From: Lumbricus rubellus
Taxonomy: Eukaryota > Annelida > Clitellata > Crassiclitellata > Lumbricidae
DNA: 64,000 nucleotides
Assembly: GCA_945859605.1 (NCBI GenBank)
Contig: OX243816.1
Span: forward strand, 41,095,138-41,159,137
Reading direction: 5' to 3'
A program made the translations under genes and the position numbers. Positions 46,901 through 56,350 of the stretch are shown here, one piece after another (position 1 is the first letter of the stretch; every line of letters begins with the position of its first letter). Under the pieces are notes generated by a model. That model saw only the letters and a list, made by a program, of their open reading frames with translations, did not search any database and was not told where the DNA came from.

Positions 46901-49900
46901 GGTATTCCATCAAAATGACAAAAAGTAGCGGTTAATTTTTCATTCCACTTACGTACCCTTTTATCACAACTGAAATACATTTTACACTACACTACAATAC
47001 AGGTTTGACAAAGAGAAATTTGTAGCTGCATAACATATGATAACAGCAAGACTACAGTGACATAGTGAAATGTCGATAAACAGCAAAGAAGCACAAAGAA
47101 AGGTATATGTTTAATCAGTTATAACTGATATTTCATAATAACTAGCTATGCTATCATCTCCATCTCTTGTGGTTTTCCGGCAGCGTCAGAAATTGCACTT
47201 ATGATTTTCACTAATGCATTAATGTTTTGCAATTTGCTTCTTACTTGCACTATTCGTGAATCATTCAACGTTTTATTTTCATGACCTTGAAATTCTTGGA
47301 AGGGAATTATATGTCGTCGACAAAGCCCTTTGTTTTTAAATTAGGTAAATAATCCATTAGAAGATTAAATGCCTGGTTACATGCTGTATGCTGACATTTG
47401 GCAGGCTGCAAGTATGGGAGTTGTTGAATGATGTCATCAATGCGAAATTTCCTAATTTCCAGAAGAATATGGCTGTCCATTTCAACAACTTCTACAAGGA
47501 TGTTGGCAAGGAGGCAACTCGTGCCAGTGGACCTAGAGGTGGTGCTGATGATGCTAGACGTGGGTGTGGTCGTCGACAACGTTCCGATGATGAGGACAAA
47601 TCTGTCCTAACTGCAGAACCTCGTGGCGGTGATGCGAATCCTGAACACCTCTTAGAATGTGGCGTCGAAGAGGGGCAAGAACCACAAACTCCTGTTTCTC
47701 ATGAGCTTCAGTCGCAGGATTTGTAATTTTATACATGTAGCAGTGTGTCCATGGAACTTGCTACCACCATTTCTTTCATCGTTAATCATCTTCCGGCATT
47801 GTTCTATTGCGTTAAGAGTTCTTGTAACAAATTAGAATTATTATGATTTCATAATTAAATGACTCCTTACAGTTGACCTGCACTAGGCACAATGCATAAC
47901 ATTGCACATGCATATGATCATTAACAAAGAATTTCATCTTAAGAGCATCTTCTTAATTAAATGTAAGAAAATTGTCATCACGTACGTGTTCCCATATGTT
48001 TTACTATTCAAAAGATTTAGCTTGAATTTGTCAGTGAATTTCATATCTCATGGTCATGTTATTAATAATGAATTGTCGGATGATGATGATGATAACTTGA
48101 AGCGAGAGATACGAATCCTGTTAACGAGGAATAATATTCTCGCTAGATGATATTCCAAATGTTCTGTCTCAGTGATATATGTTATTTAAGGCATATATTG
48201 TATGTGTTTCTATGATTTATATATGCAATTTGGATTAATTATTCTAACTCGTTATTGAACATTTAAAATATTTTTGGTCGTGATTGCTTTTTTAGCACTA
48301 AACAGATGTTAAGTGATCTAGCCAAGCGGTTCTCAACCTTTCGAGACTCAAGGACCACTTACAAATTTTTTCTCTGGGCCAAGGACCACCGCAGTACTGC
48401 TGGCCTACATGTGACCCCATAAATTTCCAACATTTGCTATAAGTGAATTAAATTTTGATTTTTTTCCTTAACTAAGTATAGGGTATTACAAATATTAATG
48501 TTGTCATGCAGCCATTAAAACAAAGAAATTTTCAAAAATTGGAAAAATTTATCTGTTTTTGCTCTATAATTTTAAAAATATAAGTTTTAGGGTCTGCTCG
48601 CGGACCGCCAGCCAGATGGCTGTGGGCCGCGGACCACAGGTTGAGAGCCACTGATCTATACTTTGACCAGCTTATTGCTCATTAAATATAATTAAGGGGC
48701 TGTTCGTTTATTGCATTGGCCTGGCCGATATGATTTCATACTGACCTGGCTGCCTAATGTGAGTTCGGTCAATATGAAACGAACACTAAAACACTAACAA
48801 GCCCTTCTATAGTTTCAACGGCAGATGGCGTGCTAGTCGTAACAATTTCAGTCGTCAATATGCTATTTGTGATGTACACATACAACTGTAGTCTGCTGTT
48901 TACTGCACTTCTTTTATCACTTATTGACATGCTGACTATATATATATATAGCTTAATACATGTCTATGTTCTAGGCAAATTAGACATTTTGTTGTTATTT
49001 GTAGTTAATTCTGAGCATGCTCTGTAGCCTTCTAATTTCTCATTCGTCCTCGCCAGCCGCACCGTGCACGTTACTTCTGCAGGCTGCGGGTACTCGAGAT
49101 CGCCACTCTTCTCCAGGGATGCATGTGCGCTGTGCAGCTGTAGGCCCGTATAGATCACTGCAGCGTTTGTCGTTATCGGAACGATATCGTTTCGATATAG
49201 CGCCAACTATAACCTTTAACGAAATCGGATCTTATATTCTAGGTCATATACTGTATGTGCCACGTACGTGCAATGTTTGTCAGCACGCATCGTATGGGAG
49301 AAGCAGCGTAATTAGGTAGATTGAACAGGCACCAGCTGCGGCGGGCCCTCCAGGCGTGCGCTGTAGGCCTACGTGCAGCCGTGGGCCAGCATATAGGTCA
49401 CTGCGTTTGTCGTTATCGGACCGATATCGCATGCTATATAGCACATATATCGGTTCGATATAGGTCACTGCGTTTGTCTTTATCGGACCGATATCGCATG
49501 CTATATAGCACATATATCGGTTCGATATAGGTCAATGCGTTTGTCTTTATCGGACCGATATCGCATGCTATATAGCACATATATCGGTTCGATATAGGTC
49601 ACTGCGTTTGTCATTATCGGACCGATATCGCATGCTATATAGCACATATATCGGTTCGATATAGCGCCAGCTATACTAGATCGATTTCCGATATCGGACG
49701 TCGGACAAAGCTATAGCCTCCCGATATCGGGTTAGTATAGTCGTTGCGATATAGCTGCGATATAGTGCTATCGCATCGAGATATCGCAGCTATATCGCTC
49801 CTATAAAGGTTTTGCCGGCCGGGTACCACATTAATAACAACAAGCCAGCTGTAGCCTATGCCTAAAAAACCCAGCTGACTGGAATTCTACTATACAATAG

Positions 49901-52377
49901 GACTCGTTGGTGCAAAGTTGCAAATTGATCTGCTTATAGCCTAATCATCGCATTCACCACGGTTTAATACAGGCCAATAGGGCGATTCATAGGAAAAGTT
50001 TTTAACAGCGAATGATTCGAAAACCTTCCATCAAAAATCTTGGTTCCCTATCATTTCGTCGCCGATCATTTCGTCGTGTTCATTTCGTCGCCGATCATTT
50101 CGTCGAAAATCATTTCGTCGCGTTTCATTTCGTCGCGTTCATTTCGTCGTGTTTTTGTCTAAACTGTTATAAATAAATTAGCATGTAGCCATAGCTCTAC
50201 ACTGTGATTTTCGTTTGATTGGCGACACACAAATCGACGAACTTATTTTACGACGATATACATGAGACGATTTAAACTGCGACGAATACAATGAAAGTGC
50301 CATGACATTGTTTTCCAACCCATAATTATGTTCTAGATGAGATGGTGTGTGATATGTCAATTCACTGTAACGCAGCAATCTCCACATAATTATTTGAAAC
50401 GCGTAAATTGAGTTAAACAGAAATATAATAATATTCATAGAGCAATTATATATTAACGTCCGCACATCTCTTGTGTTTTTTGATAACTTTGTCTTGATCT
50501 TTGCACACCAATTTGATTTGACATAGGCTAGTGCTTGTGAATAAGCTGGTTCCCGCGACCTTGCTTTTGTGGGCGCTCTAGAAATCTCGAGATTACGATT
50601 AAATGATTTTGACACATCTGGCAGTTATAGGCCTATGGTTTCGCACAGAGATATCCCTATGAACACGACGAAATGAGTGCGACGAAATGAGTGCGACGAA
50701 ATGATTTGCGACGAAATGAACACGCGACGAAATGAACACGACGAAATGAGTGCGACGAAATGAGTGCGACGAAATGATTTGCGACGAAATGAACACGCGA
50801 CGAAATGAACACGACGAAATGAACACGACGAAATGAGTGCGACCAATTGAAACGCGACGAAATGATCGGCGACGAAATGAACACGACGAAACGAACACGA
50901 CGAAATGAACGCGACGAAATGATTTTCGACGAAATGATCGGCGACGAAATGAACACGACGAAATGATCGGCGACGAAATGAACGGCCACCAAAATCTTCC
51001 GCCAAAATCCCAATTAATTCTTGCAGCTTTGCTTGTGTACGCAACATGCAATATTATTATCTGGAGGATCCATGGACAGTTACGGTAGGAGTCAACCATA
51101 GGCGCAACCACCCTATGGGACCCACGGGACGCGTCCCCCCAACTTTTGAGTGGTCCCCTAACTTTATTATTATGGCCCCCAACTTTTAGGACGTGATTCA
51201 TTATGGTCCCCTCCAACTTTTAGGACGTGATTGCACCTATGGAGTCAACAATCAACATGTTTACGACCTTCATATCTCTGGCCAGGACATTTCTGATCGC
51301 CAGCTGTAGCCTAGCTAGTAGGCCCCTTGGCGTCCCTACTTACAACTTGGGCCAAGGATTTAAAAATGGTGTTTTTTGTCAATCGCGAATGTACATTATG
51401 TACACAGTATAGGCTTACTGTTTATCCTGCATCTGCCAAGGTCTTCTCCAAGATAGATCTTTTATTTCTTATACAGACGAACTATGTTACAGTAGACCTG
51501 CCACTTTAGCATGTCCGCGAAACAGGATGCTCAATGCTCATACATCATAGAGCCCCTGCGAGTCCAGTCTAGGTAGGGTAGTTTTTCTAATAGCCTGAGG
51601 CATTTTGAAACTAGGCTAGTTCAAGAACCTATAAAACACTTGACCCAGAAACCACCGTTAACCACGAGCCTGCACGTACGTGTGAATATACCAGAACCGA
51701 GGCTAAAGATCTGACCCAATAAGCCTACGTGAGAGACAACATGTAGGTTAGGCCTACTACATGCATCTAACTGAAGTTATTCAGCCTCGCCAGCTGCCCT
51801 TGCTTTGCCACGAGCCGTATACACTGTAGATACACAGGATGATAGGTCTACGTCCAAAGGGCCGTGTTTACCTATAGTAGCCCATAAAAGAACAATTGGA
51901 ATGGTAACCTATATCATAACAACGACCATCATATATTAAAAGAATACAGACTTAGAAACTAGGCTCTGTACCATTTCAAAAATAACTCAACCTCAGGTTA
52001 GCAGCGGTTAAACCTAGGCTAAGGACATACTGATAGTAGGCCTACGAAACCTTCCAAGTCCAGCGATTGTGCATTATTTTATTTAAAGTTTTCAACTGTG
52101 CTCACTCTATCAAGTTCCAACAAAACGACCAACGACATTTCGATTATGAATTCCAAAGCTAATAATGCGCTACACAAATGAAATCATCAATTGCAACGTC
52201 ATTCACTGCAATTCTATTAATACTGACCAATATCTTCGCCGAGGTCCGAGAGTCCACCGGGGAATTTCCACAACGGATGCTGAAGAAGAATTGGAAAAAG
52301 TACACATTGTAAATCCGAACACAAAACTATAAACAGCAAATGAAGAGATTAAAATGGGAATCCAAGTAGCTGTTTGC

Positions 52378-52432
<55 letters not shown>

Positions 52433-55017
52433 CGAGAGAGACAGACAGACAGACAGAGCATGGTTATAAGGTCGGAAATAAGAGAGATAGAGAGAACGAC
52501 CGACAGACAGACATATGCAGAGAGAGAGAGAGTGACAGAGACAGACAGACAGACAGACAGGCAGAGAGAGAGCACGGTTGGTACCGGTAGGTTGGAAATA
52601 CTTCGAATTCTGATAGTTTCCAGTGGAAAGCCTTATAAGCTTATTAGGGGCGATAAAGAGACGATCCTAATTAATTAAGGCAGATGATGGGCCATCATGA
52701 TGGCCGGAGATTAATTGGCAGTACTGTACAGGTGGTTGTGGACTTGTGGTATGCTAGTATTATTGGCACTGTTAGTGTTGGCACTGATAGTATTGGCACT
52801 GATAGTATTGGCATTGGTAGTATTGGCATTGGTAGTATTGGCATTGGTAGTATTAGCATTGCATGGTATTATTGGCACTGATAGTATTGGCATTGCATGG
52901 TAGTATTGGCACTGGTGTTATTGGACAGAAAAAGTGTCATTATAATCAGAACTAAATTCTTACCGACTGCATTTTATCTTTGACGGCGAGAACTTGATTC
53001 GTCTCACTGTGCACGACGCAACCTAACAACCAACAAATTACAACCATTCTTAACAACAACAACAATAACAACAACATCAACAAACATTCTCATTTAAACA
53101 ACCAACAGACAGGTTTGCAGACAGATCGACCAACAATAATATTGTGATTGATGACCTAACGAATATTCTGATTCAATCATCCATTCAACCAGTCAGCGAG
53201 TACGTAGGTCAGCGTGAATACATTGATTGACAAACTTATTGAAAATCCGTCATAAATAATGCATGAATAAAATCTAGTCGTGACCATTACACTCTGCACC
53301 CCGCACGCGCCAGCCTTGCCAATACAGTGGGCCTATAATACTATATGTATGCAAAGGCAGAGGAAGATTTTCACCAGTTTAGTAGAAGTAATTTTACGCA
53401 GCACCTTCAGACATATGTAAGCAACAGCCATAATTATTAGTAGCTAGATTTACCTCAGCAAACCGTGTTCTACGAACACGAGGCATTTTATTTGCCATAA
53501 GTTCTCACCATAACACGCAGCTAGGCTTGCATAATAATTATTGCTCTCATGTTATCTGCCAAGCGCCGTTGCTTTCGCCACTATTAGGGCCCACAATAGC
53601 CTACATGTACAATGGGTGAAATAAAACTTTTCTCGCAGCTCATGCAACCCACCACTGCACGTACTCTGGATTGGTGGTGCCACTCCAAAGCCTGAGTGAA
53701 GGAGGAGGAGGAGGAGGAGGAGGAGGAGGAGGAGGGCGCCGCTAATCATATTAGTTACGTCACAGCGTCGTCAAACATCACTAATTAGGCTACATGGTAA
53801 TTATTATCGTACCATCCTCTCCCCTGTTCTTTCACCTCTGACATTTCCTTCTCCACTTAACATAGCAAATAAAATTACGTCGTTTGCATTGTCAATGCAT
53901 TCAATGTGCATGCGGGCACGAGAGTTTAATGCCGACTTCTCATAACAAAGACGCCTGATGGTTAGTCTAGTGAAATTTATATGGCACTATCATTCATAGA
54001 CGATGCTACTAATTAATTCTTACCGGCCACGCCTACTTGGTGTGTGGCGTAATTCGGCAGACGTGAGAATGTATCCTTGCGCAGCCAGAGACAGAGAACG
54101 GCGTGACAGTTGTCGGCATGATGGAATCGAAATCCGAACTTGGCGGCTTCGGGAATGAAGTGACCTTTTTCGATCGGAACTCGAAGCCAAACGGAACTAT
54201 ATTCGCTTCGAGTCCACGAGTCGAGGGAAGCTGGAGTTATATATATAATTATATATATATAATTAAATATATATATTTGTATAGACTAAAACATAAATAA
54301 TAGGCCTACACACGCATAAATTATATTTATACGAGGAAGTTATTTATATAGCCTATACATACATACATACATACATACATACATACATACATACATACAT
54401 ACATACATGCTATAACTATATAGGCCTAATATGTAATTAATTATAGGTATTAATTTGCACGAAGTATGTGAAAACCATTTTGCCATAAACAATGGACGAT
54501 CGATATCAATCAACTGAGGCAAAATGCTCTAACAATTGTCTGTCTGTGTGTCTGGCCGTGTGTCTGTCTGTATGTCTGTCTGTCTGCTTGTGTGTCTGTC
54601 CGTGTGTCTGTCTGTGTGTCTGTCTGTCTGACTGACTGACTAGCTGCTCTTTCTAATTGACTATAATTCATTTTCTGCGATTATTTTCCGTGCATGTGTG
54701 CAGGGCTTAATGTGTGGCTAGACTGTCATGGACGGCGTCCATGCAGGCACTTTTTTTACACTTTAAGCACTGCATGTAAGTGTGTCTGTCTTTGTTCGTC
54801 TCTCCGACCGTCTGCGTCAGTGTCTCTCTTCATTATTATCTGTCTGTCTTATCTATCTATTAATTCTTACTAAGCTTTTACTTGTACGTTTATTCAAAGA
54901 AAATTGGCTTCATTTTTCGACAAGGTTGATTACGACGGCGACAGCTGACTGATAAGAATGGAGAAGATAATAATGATAGGCCTAATAATGATAATAATGA
55001 TGATAATGATAATAATG

Positions 55018-55078
<61 letters not shown>

Positions 55079-55105
55079 TAATAATGATAATAATGATAAT
55101 AATGA

Positions 55106-55180
<75 letters not shown>

Positions 55181-55607
55181 TGATATTAATGATAATAATG
55201 ACAATAATGATAATAATGACAATAATGATAATAATGATAATGTACAAACCGTTGAGTAGCGCTTCAAAGTATGAGGTGGAGCAATTGGTCGAAAGTTGGT
55301 CAAGGCTGACGTGCACTCCCTTGTATCGGTCGGTCACGCTTCGAAGGATCAGCGGACATTTGACCGGAAGTTGTTCACGGTCGACTTCCCTCGGTTGCTG
55401 CTGCTGACGATGCGGCTGCTGCAGCAGCTGCTGCTGGTTGCATCCCGTCTGCAGGAACCGTCTCAGCATCCTGTCCGGATGCGGATCACCTGTTGCTGTA
55501 GCCAGCTTCATCATGGTGGTCGATCTGGGCATCCGGGAGCAAACCCTCGGCGCACATAACTGCAGTCCAGCCTGTGCTAAAGATGGAATAACAGATGCGG
55601 TCTTCAT
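43556..55607 (-). CDS. NUDT6: NUDT6-type Nudix hydrolase, six coding exons, 368 aa
   Basis: Exons on the minus strand: 55,607-55,250; 54,230-54,024; 53,022-52,964; 52,279-52,228; 44,711-44,664; 43,938-43,556. All junctions are GT-AG and the phases fit, giving 1107 coding bases including the stop. Residues about 90-190 match the N-terminal NUDT6 fold (DRYKGVHVSLDQL, VWLRVPIEKGHFIPEA, FGFRFHHAD, HQVGVAG). The Nudix box is G217-x5-E223-x7-R231-E232-V-x-E235-E236-x-G238. The family binds a divalent metal through the box glutamates to cleave nucleoside-diphosphate-linked substrates, but the NUDT6 substrate is not settled. A basic, Arg-rich start may be a mitochondrial presequence. The first ATG in the frame was used as start; one upstream non-ATG extension is open. 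Human NUDT6 is 316 aa, and the extra length here is N-terminal and glutamine-rich. Confidence 0.9.
43961..44027 (+). repeat. Dispersed repeat GAGATTTCTACAGCGCCCAC family, copy 1
   Basis: Matches, in inverted orientation, 50,534-50,600: GTAATC, GAGATTTCTA, AGCGCCCACAAA and CGGGAACCAGCTTATTCACA are shared. It sits in NUDT6 intron 5 only 23 bases from the exon 6 acceptor. Confidence 0.8.
44028..44663. other. NUDT6 intron 5 remainder
   Basis: Contains an imperfect AAT/ATT microsatellite at about 44,437-44,505. Nothing else recognised. Confidence 0.55.
44664..44711 (-). CDS. NUDT6: NUDT6-like exon 5 (second half of the Nudix box)
   Basis: 48 bases between acceptor TTTGCCTTTGCAG and donor GTAAGT, encoding residues 226-242 including DTAKREVWEETG. 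The REVWEETG core carries the metal-binding glutamates of the Nudix motif. Confidence 0.93.
44809..45070. mobile_element. Non-autonomous hAT-type element, 262 bp
   Basis: Ends CAGTGGCGTAG / CTACGCCACTG form inverted repeats, flanked by GCCTAATG (44,801-44,808) and GCCTAATA (45,071-45,078), a 7/8 target duplication. It contains a poly-G run and no coding capacity. It lies in NUDT6 intron 4. Confidence 0.85.
45110..45197 (-). repeat. tRNA-derived SINE head
   Basis: On the minus strand, A-box-like text TGGAGGCTTAATGG (45,182-45,195) and a B-box GGGTTCAAGTC (45,135-45,145) with tRNA-like spacing. Acceptor pairing is poor, so it is a pol III-type relic rather than a tRNA gene. Confidence 0.45.
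46111..46353. mobile_element. Small fold-back element with telomere-like 31-bp repeats
   Basis: The arms TACCGGGTAAAAAGCG...GGTAATTACAGCGG (46,111-46,180) and CCGCTGTAATTATCCGCC...TTTACCCGGTA (46,302-46,353) are complementary with one insertion. Between them are three 31-bp units (46,206-46,298) with ACCCTGACCCTAACCGA. Confidence 0.75.
46410..46805. mobile_element. 396-bp inverted-repeat element, possible MULE-type
   Basis: The ends GGTAATTGGCTAGTTTAGC and GCTGAACTAGCCAATTACC are inverted repeats, continuing as CCCAAATT. They are flanked by ACGTTCCGG (46,401-46,409) and AAGTTCCGG (46,806-46,814), a 9-bp duplication with one mismatch. The length of the duplication suggests MULE or a similar superfamily. 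Confidence 0.75.
48323..48653. mobile_element. Non-autonomous hAT-type element, about 331 bp
   Basis: The ends GCGGTTCTCAACC and GGTTGAGAGCCACTG are imperfect inverted repeats of the common hAT CAGTGGTTCTCAACC type. The possible target duplication ATCTAGCC/ATCTATAC matches 6 of 8. It is older than the 61,978 element and nested in the 4.1-kb region. Confidence 0.72.
49395..49662. repeat. 67-bp tandem repeat, four copies
   Basis: Exact 67-base spacing at 49,395, 49,462, 49,529 and 49,596. Each unit has CGGACCGATATCGCATGC, TATATAGCACATATATCGG and TTCGATATAGGTCACTGCG. Units differ by one or two bases, so expansion is recent. Confidence 0.93.
50052..50981. mobile_element. Fold-back element with arms of CGACGAAATGA repeats
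   Basis: The left arm (50,052-50,150) has CATTTCGTCG repeated about nine times. The right arm (50,664-50,981) has the complement, CGACGAAATGA, repeated about 24 times. The outermost units match in order, for example GATCGGCGACGAAATGAACAC. The spacer holds an inverted dispersed repeat copy. The minus-strand frames of RRSFRR type are repeat translation. Confidence 0.82.
50534..50600 (-). repeat. Dispersed repeat GAGATTTCTACAGCGCCCAC family, copy 2
   Basis: Reverse complement of 43,961-44,027 with few differences. It lies in the spacer of the fold-back element. Confidence 0.8.
51097..51241. mobile_element. 145-bp hAT-type MITE
   Basis: The ends CATAGGCGCAA and TTGCACCTATG are inverted repeats with one mismatch. 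They are flanked by exact GAGTCAAC duplications at 51,089-51,096 and 51,242-51,249. An internal repeat of CAACTTTTAGGACGTGATT is present. Probably young. Confidence 0.9.
51250..52227. other. Rest of NUDT6 intron 4 near exon 4
   Basis: No element ends or exons recognised. Several GGCCTA-type motifs. Confidence 0.5.
52228..52279 (-). CDS. NUDT6: NUDT6-like exon 4 (first half of the Nudix box)
   Basis: 52 bases between acceptor CCAATTCTTCTTCAG and donor GTCAGT, encoding residues 209-226: WKFPGGLSDLGEDI, the part of the Nudix box with G217 and E223. Confidence 0.93.
52379..52570. repeat. (AC)n then GACA/GAGA microsatellite
   Basis: About 25 AC units followed by imperfect GACAGACA and GAGA runs. 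It lies in NUDT6 intron 3. Confidence 0.92.
52745..52920. repeat. Minisatellite with TAGTATTGGCATTGG-type units
   Basis: Imperfect 12-15-base units (GGCACTGATAGTATT / GGCATTGGTAGTATT) repeated about 12 times in NUDT6 intron 3, just downstream of exon 3 in the gene sense. Confidence 0.85.
52964..53022 (-). CDS. NUDT6: NUDT6-like exon 3
   Basis: 59 bases between acceptor GTTGGTTGTTAG and donor GTAAGA, encoding residues 189-208, CVVHSETNQVLAVKDKMQS. It matches the strand that precedes the Nudix box in NUDT6. Confidence 0.9.
53023..54023. other. NUDT6 intron 2
   Basis: A GGA run of about 12 units lies at 53,700-53,735. A TTTATATGGC motif near 53,978 recalls the dispersed family at 1825. No exon seen. 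Confidence 0.55.
54024..54230 (-). CDS. NUDT6: NUDT6-like exon 2
   Basis: 207 bases between acceptor TATAACTCCAG and donor GTAAGA, encoding residues 120-189. Blocks SVWLRVPIEKGHFIPEAAKF, FHHAD and NYATHQVGVAG are typical of the NUDT6 N-terminal region. Confidence 0.93.
54354..54408. repeat. (CATA)n microsatellite
   Basis: About 13 CATA units in NUDT6 intron 1. Confidence 0.93.
54536..54640. repeat. Imperfect TGTC/TGTG repeat
   Basis: TGTCTGTCTG alternates with TGTGTGTC for about 100 bases. Low complexity, in NUDT6 intron 1. Confidence 0.85.
54701..54772. mobile_element. 72-bp MITE with TGGACGGCGTCCA palindrome, copy 2
   Basis: The ends CAGGGCTTAATGTGT and ACACTTTAAGCACTG are inverted repeats with two mismatches. 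Flanks CATGTGTG and CATGTAAG match 6 of 8, consistent with a decayed hAT duplication. The core is shared with 42,612-42,668. Confidence 0.68.
54964..55240. repeat. (AAT/GAT)n microsatellite next to the NUDT6 exon 1 donor
   Basis: About 90 imperfect AAT and GAT triplets. The poly-Ile and poly-Leu frames are repeat translation. On the minus strand it begins about 10 bases after the exon 1 splice donor. Confidence 0.93.
55250..55607 (-). CDS. NUDT6: NUDT6-like exon 1
   Basis: 358 bases from the first ATG to the donor GTTTGT, encoding residues 1-119. It ends with DRYKGVHVSLDQL...FEALLN, which aligns with the N-terminal domain of vertebrate NUDT6. Residues about 58-75 are glutamine-rich, from CAG/CTG repeats in the DNA. 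The start is uncertain because in-frame ATGs also occur at residues 26, 32, 33 and 47. Confidence 0.75.
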
Positions 55608-56164
55608 TCTGATTTCACTCACTACACCGTTAAGATCTTTTCAGAGCAAGTCAATTCAATTATCTCCTCTTGCTTGTTGCTGTTTAACGATGCTGTATGC
55701 TATTCAAGGATGAATCCTACTCTTCTTGCAGCCAGTTATATATACTACGCCGGCTGGCCTGTCGCTAGCCCCGATATGAATGAGTCCGTACTCCGTAGGC
55801 CTAGCCGCCTGTGTAGCTTGACTCACGTAGGCCGTATTGAAGTCCGTTCGGCTAAGAAGCGGAATTGTTTACGTATTCGAGCGCTCTGTTTAATGTTTAT
55901 CTTATCTCCAATGATCAACATGCAACAGACTCTAATTTCAATGAGATATCAGTATCTGTCTATATCTGTCTATCGTCCGCCTGTTTAGCGGTCCTGCGCA
56001 CGCTCAGCCGTGGACTCCATGGCTCAGCCTACGAGTGTAAATGTGTCAGAGAGCTGTGTCAAGAGTCACAACATTAGGCCTACTGTTGCGGTCTTCGCGA
56101 CAAAAACAACTTCCACGTAGGCCTATTACATACGCAGACACATTTAATTGACTCTGTTGATCAG
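55608..56164. other. Upstream region of the NUDT6-like gene
   Basis: 5' UTR and promoter of NUDT6 should lie here, but no TATA box or CpG-dense patch was identified with confidence. Confidence 0.4.
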
Positions 56165-56350
56165 AGCATTTTTACGTGCAGTTCTACACAAACTGTTAAT
56201 TCAGTTCTAGATGATTAATGTGTGCAGCTGTAGAAGCACTTCTGTGCAGTTAAAAATACTTTTAAAAAGTTAATTGTCATCCGATTGGAAGTAATTTGCT
56301 AATGGAGGATGGGAAAGGCAAGAAGGGGTTGTGCGGTTCTAAAAAATCTT
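56165..56350 (-). repeat. Dispersed repeat of about 180 bp, copy 2 (inverted partner of 38,605)
   Basis: Shares GTGCAGTTCTACACAAA, TTCTAGATG, GCAGCTGTAGAAGCACTTCTG, GATTGGAAGTAATTT and AAGGGGTTGTGC with the complement of 38,605-38,775. Confidence 0.75.

Larger units (their letters stand above)
45708..49823. mobile_element. Putative 4.1-kb DNA transposon with GCGATAT-rich ends
   Basis: CCCGGCCGGCAA at 45,708-45,719 and its complement TTGCCGGCCGGG at 49,812-49,823 are both flanked by TA. Dense ATATCGC/CGATATCG motifs lie just inside both ends (45,755-45,870 and 49,170-49,805). The CCGGCCGG core is itself palindromic, so the inverted-repeat evidence is modest. No transposase was found; the 112-codon frame at 47,388-47,726 shows no domain. 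Other elements are nested inside. Confidence 0.45.

Noticed and set aside
47307..47726. Overlapping 112-codon plus and 90-codon minus frames within the 4.1-kb element
   Set aside because: Neither shows a transposase motif or any recognisable domain.
50599..51216. 205-codon minus-strand frame with RRSFRR repeats, CRISPR-like appearance
   Set aside because: It is the 11-bp fold-back repeat. Spacers are not unique and the setting is a eukaryotic intron, so neither a protein nor a CRISPR array.
54890..55303. Poly-Leu and poly-Ile frames of 137-230 codons
   Set aside because: Translation of the AAT/GAT microsatellite. Only the part before the donor at 55,250 is real coding sequence.
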